From the NCBI GenBank assembly GCA_030268105.1, contig BSDZ01000086.1:186001-250000 (forward strand): a stretch of DNA of 64,000 nucleotides. The letters run 5' to 3'. The translations under genes were made by a program, and so were the position numbers. Source of the stretch: Volvox africanus (lineage: Eukaryota > Chlorophyta > Chlorophyceae > Chlamydomonadales > Volvocaceae). Every line of letters starts with the position of its first letter. Position 1 is the stretch's first letter. The notes below the pieces were generated by a model, which saw nothing but the letters and a program-made list of their open reading frames with translations, was not told where the DNA came from and searched no databases. Of the stretch, positions 50,665 to 61,523 are shown piece by piece.

Positions 50665-53600
50665 TCACTGCTGCTGTTCCGGTTTCTCTCCGAGCGCGCG
50701 ACTGAGGTCCAGCCACAGCTCGTCCAGCTGATTTATAATACGGCCAAACCTGTGTGTCATCACAATAACAGAGATGAGGGGGTGCACCAACAAGATAATG
50801 AGAGGGATAAGGTGAGTGTGGATAACGCAACATGAATGGCCGCATATGTTCATGACTGATAGAGTGAGAATCGAGGTCTGCAGTGCTTCAAGCCAAGATT
50901 TCATTTTCATCCTCGTGGATCCTGGATATGGTTGGATGAATGGTGTAACAGAAGCCGTGAGCCACCGCATCATCATGCAGCCAGCCCGAAACCCTCCCTT
51001 GAAGCGGCACATTCTGCTAGCTTCAGCACTCGCACCGGTATAGCTGCTGGTCGGGCCCCTGGCGGCGGAACAGGGTCTCTAAACCCGTCTGCTCTGGATG
51101 GCAGATGCTGTAGTTGAGCTGCATCTTAATGGATAGTATAGAGCTGTCCAGGGCATGTGCCTGAGGCGATGGAAGGTTGGGGCCGCAAGACAGGGTTCAG
51201 ACAACCTACCCTTGCGTGTCTTGCTGCGACACCAACTTCACGTATGTGGTGTGGTGCGGTGTGGTGTAGATTCATGCGGAACAGCGGCAAGACAAAGTTA
51301 GTCAGAGCCGGACTGACGCCAGACTGCCAAGGGCCTTCCTAACATACATAGACTTTACATCAGACATTGCAGCTACGGAGGCTAGCCGGGATTGTCGCTA
51401 AATACTTGCGATACATCAGACGCAAACCAAATCCTTCATTACATTACATAAGCAGACGCCACAGGGGTATCACGCCTATAGGGGGGTGACAACGTCCCAG
51501 GAAAAGTCGAGAGCCTACGCGCGCTGACCGCCCCGCGGCCTCCCCTCCCCAGTTGCATTTGACCCACAGCTGATAGCGCCGCTGACCAGCCCAGCCCCTG
51601 CTGAGCAAACCGGTCGTTTGCCTCCGGCCCCGCATCCAGGTCCAGCACCAGGTCAAATTGCAGTAGCTGGTCGCGGGCCGCTGCCACGTGTTCCGCGCTG
51701 ATGTGGCCCAGGGGTGTGTGGAAGCCCTCCACACCCAGGAAGGACCTGTGGAGGCGTGTGGGAGAGAGAGGCTCACACATCATGGATATCATGGTACCAA
51801 GGAGGATTCACAGGCCGGGGTTAAAACTCTAATAAAGAGTCCGACGCATGCATAGATGGATGCACGAGCGGCTTTGCACGATAACATCTTGGAAATCGAA
51901 AACCCTAAGACTAAAGCCTGCGCTGGAGGATGTACTGACAGTAGGACAGATGCGCAACAGAACACCACGAGGCGGCAGGTGGGAACACCACCGAGGGGTG
52001 CGTCTGCGTGGTTGAGCTAAAGCCATGAGCTCAGTAAGCAACAAACAAGCAGGAACCACGTGTGCTCAGGAAAGAACAAAGGTTCAATACTGGAAGCGTG
52101 TATCATTACCTCAAGCATCCAGCATACTGCCACCCTGCTGATCCACCTAACCTAGGAACACTGCATCGTATCGCACACCGAATTGCCACCCCCCATGCCC
52201 AGTCTGCCACAGCCTAGCCCTCTCCCCCTCTTCGTCCCTGCCCTTCCTCATACGTCACAACCCAAGGTTTGCTACCCATCCCACCTGACAATGTAATTGT
52301 CGGTGATAGGGGGCCCCAGCGCTTCCCACAAAGCCGCACTGGCGTTGCAAAAGGTAGAATTGAACCGATCTTCCTTGCCATGCCGCCGGTGCGCGACTTT
52401 GATGTGCATCATGATGAACCTGTGGACTAAGCAAGGGAGGAGCGATACCGCTTACCCATACATATTGGATCGATGCCTATTGGTACTTGAGACCAAATAG
52501 ATGGGAAAATGTGGTATAGAATGCGAAACCTAAGGAATGGATTGTGCTTGAAATGAAATGCGGTGCATGGCACGGCCTTGGACACGAAAAAACCGAAAAT
52601 AACACGTCCACCAACACAATCTATACATCACTGGTGAGCAGTGAATGGTGCCCTCGCATTCTCCTATGAGCATGGATGAATTTATTTGGAACTGCGTTGG
52701 GAAATATAGGACCCATGCTCCATGCGGAGAAATGTATCGATACAATTCATTTGCCCAAAGCCCCGCCAACCTGATGTTGGACTCCATGCGCTTGATAGGG
52801 TCCCTGGGTGAGTTCAGTTGAAGTTCAGCGCGGACACAGGGAAGAGGCCATGGGGGAATGGGGGAGAGGGAAGAGAGAGGGAAAGGGTGCGGTTCGGGGG
52901 AAAGGGATTAGAGGCTGCTGGATTGTTAGCTTCTTTTAACCTTGTCTGTACCTGAATCGCTTTATCTGAATTACAACCCACTTTGCTTTCCCAAAATGCC
53001 TGTCACCAAAATTTTGTGGATATCCTCGCTTAAATTTAAAATTTCTTCATACGACTTTCCAGTAAAATTTATATTTACTTCATACTGATGAAACGTGATC
53101 TCACTATTTTTATTTTGAATTGATGATGGATTGTCAAATACTCGAACCACTTTTGCTTTTATCGGATCGTATAACTTACGTTTTTCAGAAATAAAGTTTA
53201 AATTCCTTGATAATTCTTCTTACAGTCAGGGTATTAAAAGTAGGCATCAATAGGGTTATCGGTATTTTAAAAAAATCTGGCGTTAAAAACAGTAAATCAT
53301 TCTATCAGCACAAAAACCTCTTTTGCTATTAGTCTTTATGCATTCTAGCATATTTCTACTAATCCCTTTCGAAGAGTTTAAGGACTTTTTTAAACAATTT
53401 AATATGCCCTTTGCGTTTGACTTATATCCAAATCTGCAAGCCATGTCACTTGGATCAGGTTTTATTATTGAAGAAACTGGTTTGATAGTAACGAATTATC
53501 ATGTTATTGCTGGCTCTGCTGGATCGCTTTATCTGAATTTCAACCCACTTTGCTTTCCCAAAATGCCTGTCACCTCTCCGGGCATCACTTCATAACCCTT

Positions 53601-56257
53601 AGACCTCATTCGCAGTGATTGCCGTGCGGAGCTCAACAAGCAACCTAAATCCCACATCCAACACCCACCTCAACGTGACCACATTGACGAATTGTGGGCA
53701 GATATGTGCATCCAGGATCGAGTCGTGGCCTCCCTGGATAGTGTATTCATTAGAAATGTACGAGAATCCCTTGGATGCCACGTAATCGTACCGCGCACGG
53801 CAACCATGCTGACGGGTGGCACGCGACACTCTGCCCCACCGACCCCACCTGCGGGTTTGGCGGCAGAAACAGAGCGGTGCGTACGGGGGCAAATACAAAG
53901 AAGAGGCAAAGGGACCAGGTGTTCACATCTCAATTTCTTTGCGAGACTGCCGTGTGTTGTCCGCCGGAGCTGAATTACGGCGACGTTGACACCTTCGTTC
54001 CTCCCCTTTTCCAAACACATTTAACACCCATGATATGACACAGTGTAGTGCACTACAGGTCTGAAACTCTGAACAATCCATGCATGCATTCCGTTTGCCT
54101 GGGACGATTGACACGACCACAGCCAGACCTGCAAATGATGCCAACTTAGCTTCCAAACCTTGCAAACATCAGCACCCTATTCCCCTCGCTATCTCCGAGA
54201 CGTTCTCCGTCCCCAAGGCTGCTACCATCCCCTTCCCACTTCCCCGCATCAGCATCACAATCCCTTACAGTATCCTCCTGCCAGTGAGGTTACGGTAGAC
54301 ATTCTGATCCATCCAGCGGCACTCATCTCCGAAGCCTTTGACGTGACTGCCGGCGGACCGTGCGCGGACGCAGCCATTGAGTTCTGCGTCGTTGCAAGAG
54401 GCACGAGGGGTTGAGTGATTGCGATAACGGACCCCTGCACAAGGGGCATCGTGTAGAACATGCAGTGGTAATCGGGGAAGGAGAAGATGCGCCAACCAGG
54501 TTCTTTCGTCAATCCGCTAACTGAGATACGTGTCCGGGAAACGTCCCCAAGGTATAAAGTGCATGCGCGGATGCGCGGATGCGCGCACTGTGAGCGGTAT
54601 TGGCCCACGCCCAGCCGGAGCTAACGGAGAGCCCCGGGCAAAGATGGCTCCGGTTTGCAAAGGGCGATCCAGGGAGGGGCCGTGGAGCTTACAGTGCAAG
54701 GGCTGCGTCAATACCAGTATCGGTAACCATAGCTACGCCTGGAGGGTGCTGCTCCCCCGACAGGGTAAACCTTACACTCACCCATAGGGGCGTGTGGACA
54801 GGCAGGTGGGCTTCAGGAAATAGCCCGACATATGATAGCCGCGGGGGAAACCCCAGTTCGACGTCATTCCCTACCCACGTCATCCCTCTGCGCCGTATGG
54901 AGCCCACGCGTTCATGGAACACCCTCGCCTACAGAGACACCGTAATTGGGATCCAAACAGTGCACGGTTTGTTACCGTAACGGTAACACCCCGATCTCAT
55001 TTCCAAGGATCTTCAGCCCTTGACTCCTAAATCGCTGGGTGATTTCGGAATATGCCGTCATCAGGCAAAGCAAATCCCCCTTTCCCAACGCACTTGCGGC
55101 CGAGTTCCATGATGTCCCGCCCGCCTTCGAAATATGAAAGTACTCCATAACGCCTTTTTGAATAACGGAGTCCTTGTGAATGCGATACAGCTGCGCATTA
55201 TGGTGCGGCGCAGAAGGGTGAAGCCCATGCCGAGTTGACGAAGGGCAGGCACAGGGTAGAGGGAGAGGGGGGGGTCGGAGAAGTTGCCACGGGTGTGTTT
55301 TTGGGTATGTCCGCATAAGGGAAGGCAGGATTGATCGTGGGTGGCAGAAGATGGGTTTCTGGGGTGACCAAGTGAAAAGGACGTGTTGAAGGATATCGTG
55401 CACGGCCTGCTACTTCGGAGCGGCGTTGTTTATGGCGGGAGATGTGGAGATCACAACGTGCGCCTGTAATGGTGGGGGCGGTGATGTCGGTCATGAGAGC
55501 GACTCCAATTCCTTTCAAATATCGACGGGACCAGATAACAGGACAGCGGCTACGCACATGTTGATATTGAAATGGTGGAGAGAGCTCACAACCTTTGATT
55601 GGCATACCGCGTGGCTTCGGTTTGCCACGAGTCTCTGGTGACCATGAGTCTGCACGAGCATTTTTGCATCCCTGTGGATGATGGAACACTTCTGGTGGCG
55701 CTGCTGTGGACACATCCCGCCCAGGCACGCCATACCTTAAGGATTACTTCCCCGAGCTTTTCCAAAGCGATGTCAGGGATACGCTTGCCAAGGGTTGTGA
55801 GCCAAGCAGTCGCCAGTTTCGCAAAGATGGCCCGCCGCAACATAGGTAGTCCACTGGAAGCTGTATGTTTCACCATGAGGACCATGTCCCCGTGATGCAC
55901 GGGACAAACTCCACGCGAGTACCGGTCCAAAAAGTTGGCCAGATGCTGCAGCCATGACGGCATATTGTCGGCAGTAATTGTTGCATATGTTTTCATTATG
56001 TCGAGGAACGTATGCGCCATGCGGCCGTGCTGCAGCTCATGTACCACCCGAAGCCGGGTGTTGGATGGCGTCCGTAATATTTCGGTTAGGCCTTGGACAA
56101 GGTTATTATCCACATTATTACTAAAATTGGCCAACAGCCGACTGTGCGCAAAAATTTCGGATATCGACAGCTGTTGTGACGCCCATGCTGAAAAGCCGCA
56201 ACATAGAAACACTAGAACATTTGTAACTCTCCTCGCGCAAGCTACGCTGCTGGACAT
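50665..56257 (-). CDS. sulfotransferase-like protein, copy C (inverted, 3'-phosphate motif damaged)
   Basis: Paralogue of A and B on the opposite strand. Exons: 56257-55736, 55190-55094, 54383-54269, 53848-53669, 52419-52285, 51745-51568, 51160-51036, 50749-50665, giving 478 residues. Exons 2, 3 and 6 keep the family lengths (97, 115, 178). Leader VTNVLVFLCCGFSAWAS. YFHISKAGGTSW supplies the phosphosulfate loop (K196, G198, G199, T200). NVVTLR at the end of exon 4 is intact, but exon 5 is 39 bases shorter at its 5' end than in A, so the P..R..S part of the 3'-phosphate motif is absent and R runs straight into FIMMHIKV. Later blocks are present (LWEALGPPITDNYIVR, LLQFDLVLDLDAG, RRQGPDQQLYR, FGRIINQLDELW). 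The intron between exons 4 and 5 contains a bacterial DNA insertion. PAPS binding is probably impaired. Confidence 0.85.
52956..53007. repeat. left 52-bp direct repeat flanking the bacterial insertion
   Basis: 52 bases beginning atcgctttatctgaatta and ending aaatgcctgtcacc; matches 53523-53574 at 51 of 52 positions. Bacterial sequence starts at the next base. Confidence 0.9.
53008..53219 (-). pseudogene. bacterial (rickettsia-like) gene fragment, product unknown
   Basis: Continuous minus-strand frame of about 70 codons with strong A/T codon bias (Lys, Asn, Ile rich). It contains KLYDPIKAKVVRVFDNPSSI, then NSEITFHQYEVNINFTGKSY and EEILNLSEDIHKIL. It has no start codon, is bounded by an in-frame stop upstream and is cut at the 52-bp repeat downstream. 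Composition and style match the adjacent DegP fragment, hence the same donor. I do not recognise the family. Confidence 0.6.
53323..53522 (+). pseudogene. DegP/HtrA serine protease fragment of rickettsial type
   Basis: Reads FEEFKDFFKQFNMPFAF, then SLGSGFIIEETGLIVTNYHVIAG. LGSGFII..G.IVTN.HVI is the hallmark of DegP/HtrA periplasmic proteases around the catalytic His. The Phe-rich segment before it and the very AT-rich codons resemble Rickettsiales proteins. Only the region around the catalytic His is present; the Asp and Ser of the triad and the PDZ domains are missing, and the frame ends at the right 52-bp repeat. A non-functional fragment. Confidence 0.85.
53523..53574. repeat. right 52-bp direct repeat flanking the bacterial insertion
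   Basis: Second copy of the repeat at 52956-53007, one mismatch (ttt for tta within ctgaatt). Host sequence resumes after it and leads to copy C exon 4. Confidence 0.9.
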
Positions 56258-59200
56258 AATTCCCCATGAGTTAGGCCACGCCAAGTGCACAGTTGACGCC
56301 GAACTGGGTTGACCACGATTAGGCCGTGTTCATGCGATGTCTGAAGCAGAGTTGTTGAGGTTCAAATTGTTCACAATGAAAAGTGGCGGCGTTTCTCCAG
56401 GGACGTTGTACGATAGGAACGTTTCTAGCAGAGCCCTAAGCCCCCTGACTTGGCAGTCAACGATATAAACTATCTTTCTTTTAACGCTTCATGAAATCAT
56501 ACAGAGCTTCACGGACAATTATCTGTGCAATTCTTCAGATGTCACTACGGCTGACACAGGCTGGCACTCGTTTTGCAGTTTGAACCTGCGTTAGGATATC
56601 GGTTCACGACTGTAATCGTGCTTAATGTCTCGTATATAACACAATCCAACAGCTCTTCGTGACATAGGGACGTCGACTCAGGGACTATGGACGGACGTCG
56701 ACTTCAGGTTGTACGGGGTCACGGCGTCAAGAACAGGTTCATACGTCAGCATCATCTCTACCCCTCACCCTCACCACAATTCACTTGAGATGGGCAATCT
56801 TTTATCGCAGATCCATAGGATACAGAAAGTGGTCCGGAGAGAGTAAATTGCCTAGCGGGGAGGGTAATATTCCCAGTTCCATTCGAGCTTGCTCATACAT
56901 AGCTAAAGTACGCACCTAAGCGGCTAACGTCGTAGGGGTTGGGGTGGGACATGTGTTGCTGATACTTTAATGACTGACTAATTAGTACAATATGCATCTA
57001 TTCCATTCCACGAACTGGTATCAGAGCAGATCTCTTCCTCCCTTCAGTTCAGCTGCGCGATAGAGAGACCCATGCAACCGGGACGTACTTAACCTGCTAT
57101 ATGTACGATGCTCAAGCAATTCGACCATTAGGTACGACCAAATTGCGGGCGGTGCTAGCATAAATGTTGAAAATACCGTACCGGATGGGCCTAGCGCATT
57201 GCGGGCGGAGCTTGCATGAATGCCATATTTGGCCTTAGTCGACAGTAGTCGACTTGAAAGGTGCCAATCGAGTTGGACTGCAAACCCAACTTCACCCAAC
57301 CAGCGAGGCTCTCTATGGGCGCGACCATCTACATCATTGCCAAGAACGTACGCACACGGAAGTCAGAATTGTGTGGAACGACATTAGGATAACCGGTTTC
57401 TCCCGGATATTGATGACGCTCATTAAACGCAGTAACTAAGGTAGGCTCTATTTGCAATGGAATTTCAGGCAAGTCCGCCATGTGCCCGGACAGAAAGTAA
57501 AACATTTTTGCTGTTTATATGTTATATATTTTATTAGCTTGTACGTATCGGTGAAGTGACGAGAAGTTCATGGCCGCGCCTTGCCATGAACTAGAGCCGT
57601 TCCCGCAACTAGAGCCGTAGGAGCCGCTAAACATGCAAATCGCAGACTTGCGTAGTGCACCAACCGTAACCTCTCGATATCGCTACAGAAAAAGAGAACG
57701 CACTTCCAACTGTAAACGCGCAAGCCACCTGGTCTAAAAGGTCCAGGTCCATCGCAACCAAATTGGGATAACCCAAACCTGTTGCACCGCGCAGTCAGAA
57801 GATCACACACCCAGGGCGGGCTTTCAAAGGCTGTCCGTGATCATTTCAATTGTGCTTTCCTGAAATAAGTTGGTCGAACCAAGAACGCTCGTGTCCAAAT
57901 CTAGGGCTACCCTGGCAACAACCCAGATGCGAATCGTACCGTCAGCTAGCCCTAGCCATGTGTGCGCCCGTTATATCTCGACTGAAGCACATCGCCACCA
58001 TTCGCTACAAAAAGTCGCAACCGTTTTGGCGGTCTTTGTTGCCGCCACCTTCAAGCACTTAGGAACCTTTCTGCCCCTCTTCAAGGGCGGGCCACGCATG
58101 GACCGAGATACAGCCCGCCTGCCATCCGCGCAACTGCGTCGCGGGTGATAAGGGTGCCGTTCTCCTTGCTGTCTTATGATTTTTACGCCACAGGCATTAT
58201 ATATGACTATATATAAAACAGTGTAGTACAGTGGAGCCCGACCCGCTCGAGTGCCGTACCGCCCTCCATTCGTACATTGGACGTGGCTGTGAATGGTGTG
58301 CGCTATCCTGCTGCATTTTACCCAGGACGCTGACGCCTGGGGGGCCATCTTGGATTGTGTGGACCATGGAGTGATTTGGCCTTGCACTCAGTAATACTGT
58401 GTAACAATAAGAACAGTACCGGTAAAAGCAGTTAACATTCTCTTACACATGCAAAGGCAAACGGGATCTAGAGAGGCGTTGACGCGAAGCACGCACCCCT
58501 CCCTAAGTCCCGCACCCCTCCCTAAATTGAAACTGCATACTGGCACAACGAAGATTGAAGTCGTAAGGGTGCAGCCCAACGGCGAACACAACAGCTCCGT
58601 TCCGTCCCGTAAATGTCAGAAACAGAAAGTCGTCCCGTCTGCTGTTCACTTGTCGCCTGACCATGCCTCGGTACCTCCGTCACGAACTAGGTTATCGTGT
58701 TCAGGAGGATTGCTAAATGTTTCAATAATGTGTCTACACATCTATTAAATATTTGAGTATGGCAACCACAGGCTTCTAAGGAGGCGATCAAGAATACGAT
58801 AAACGATTGCCAAATGTGAAATCCGTGTCACCAACTGTACAATGGACAATGGCGGGGGAGGGATCAATCCCTCTTCCCTACTAACCGTGCCGCCAAGGTG
58901 CACGTGCCGCTCAGCGTAGTTGTAGTTCCGCCCATACGACTAGGACCCACAAGACATGATGAACAACGGTCTGCCTGTATCGCACACATTCCCTCCTTCC
59001 GCCTGGTTCAGCCATATACACGCACAAACGTGCACGGACACACAGGGCACTTCAAGTCTACCTCCTGCGGAAATGGGGTCATGAGTTGTGGCGGCTCCAG
59101 ACCGACCAGCCCACAGTTGGTGCCCATGCAGGCCCCCCTAAGGCACAAGTATCCGTGTTCACTTATGCGCACATGCACACAACCCGCCCCTCCCCCCGCT

Positions 59201-61523
59201 GCATCCCTCGCCAAGGCAGCGCAGGGGGTTTTGGTGGTGGTGGCCACGCGCATGCATGGCGGCAATCTGCCTTCAATATCTATCGGCCCCCCTAACATCA
59301 TCCTTTGATAATATGTGCCTGCTGCGGCGCTGTCATCCCTGCAGGAAGAGCATAACAATGATGATCTAATTCCGATTTAAGCACTGTACACGATGTCGCG
59401 TGGTACAAGAGGGCCCTTGCGAGATGACGATGGGAGGAAGCACAGGACGAAGCAGGATGGCTTTTGCGAGCCTGAGCGGAAAAAACATGGCGCCTCCCAT
59501 CTTGCTCTCTCTCACACCCGCTCTGTCGCTCTGTTTTTGTATCCCCGCATGGGTTATTACCTTCTATTATCTCGGCCATTTTGCGCACCGCAGCAAAGCC
59601 CAAGCAGTGAGCCACAGCAAAATGCACCGGAGAGTTCATTAGCTGTTATAGTCCCAATCCAAGTGTCGCGCTATCCCCCACCCACCCAGCAAGCATCCAT
59701 CAGCCCCAAGGGCCCGTCAACACTCGCGCGTCTAAGACAACTTCAGTGTGGTCCATCAATATTGGTTATCAGGTTTACTAAAACTTTCGAGAACAGTGCA
59801 AACGATACACGGACATATGCCGGTATGCCGCGCCGCGACAAACGCCGTGTCACATCATCAGCCCGACCGACGCAGAGAACCTTGTTAGACTAAAATACAG
59901 CTGAACAGAGGTCAAGCGGTTAAAGGATGCACTTAGCATCAGTGGGACAATCAGCGTCCAGGAAAATCGAAAAGGCGCCATAAAACAACGCCGGCAGTCA
60001 GAAGTGTATAGTCAAAGGCAAGGTTACTAAATACAGGCTAGGGTCGTGGCGGGTTACGGATAGCACCTTTTAGGTTCCCTGGAGTACACGGGGCCAATAT
60101 CCCGTAGGATGTCAAGGGAATACTAGGACCGGCGAAAGAAGGCCCGGACAAAACGGCAATGCAAGCACAAATGTGATGCAAGCACAGAGCTCGCGCGGCC
60201 TGATACATGCCCCAGCAGGACCAGATATGATCTTCAAAGCCTTCCTTACCGATTATATATAAGCTTGCGGAACAAAAAACCTAAGCCCTTTCAAGTCAGC
60301 GGGAATGGAATCCCCTAAACTGTCTCACACGAGGATGCATAAACAAAAACTAAAACACACAAAATCAAGTGGCCCAACGCATGCGCACAAGTACAAGCAG
60401 CGTAAGAAATAGGTAGGAACCTATCATCGCCGTTCATAACCGTGCACCATCAAATGAGCTCTGCGGCACGGCAAACTTTGGAACTCCCACGCTATCAGCA
60501 CCGCAACATTCCGCCAGACTCGTTCAGATGCACTTAACTGATTCGCAATGGCATCGGAAGCTGTCAACCCCCAAATCCATACAATGCATGTGACCATTTA
60601 ATATGTAACCCATATGCGCGGTCGGTGTATGTCATGCCAAGCAAATAAGACTAGCCTTTTGGGGCACCTCGACGACGCCGAAGGCAGGGGCGGCGTGTCA
60701 CAATATTGGATTGCAGTTTTGATGCTAAAAATACCAGACGTCTGGTGGAAATGTCAAGTGTCTGCTGTCAGTTGATTCCTTACCGTTAAAAGACTCATAC
60801 GGAAGAGGGTACGACCAACTCGGAGGACATTTGAGGAGGGGAGGGCAAGAGCCGCGGAGGCACAAAGCTGTGAACAGAAAGTTTATTTTTTTGTTGCGCA
60901 CCTGCATTCCCAACCAATTTGCAAAATCGATACGTTTATACAAATTTCCAAATCTCTCCGCACACCGTCCAACCGTGCGCACATGGATTCACCTCAAGCC
61001 AGCATAGCGAATCCCCCATTCAGGCTGCGCGTAAGTGCGACAAATGAAGAGGGGCGAGACGCATGGATGCGCGGATTGGTATCTCGCTCAAAGATGCCTG
61101 CCCCTCCGAAACCAATGTCAATAATAAACGCGTAATATATTGCCAGAACGTGTAATCCATCGGCAACCACTTCGGAAAGCACGCGCACACGTATAGTCAA
61201 CAAGCCAAGTCGTCATTACAATAGTATGTTCCATCCAATCCAGCCACGCCTGAACACCTCCATCAAAGCCTACATGCCGTTCAAAGTCTTAGTGAAACGC
61301 GGCCAGCATATCTCCCCGCTTGCCGGCCGCGTCTGCGCTTCACTTTGGCTGCTGGGATCACGGCCCCCTTTCCAAGGCGCCTTCCCCCGTCTTTACTCAG
61401 TCCGACCGTGGGGAGGAGAAGAATCCCGCTACAAGAGGTTTAAGCAACTATTGAGGACAGCAATACCTTCGAACTCCCCAGGCAAGATTCTCTGTCTCTC
61501 TCAGTCGGCATCACTCTTCGGCA
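56258..61523. other. intergenic region without supported genes
   Basis: 5.3 kb upstream of copy C and downstream of the Ala/Gln-rich gene. Short ORFs (for example minus 59008-59358 and plus 59393-59893) lack motifs, codon-use contrast or splice chains. A minus-strand TGTAA near 61218 could be the polyadenylation signal of the Ala/Gln-rich gene. Confidence 0.5.

Noticed and set aside
51439..51792. Minus-strand ORF of 117 codons ending in SAYVM
   Set aside because: Its first half is copy C exon 6; the part after 51568 is intron read-through, because a GT donor at that point gives the conserved 178-base exon and a downstream exon 7 exists.
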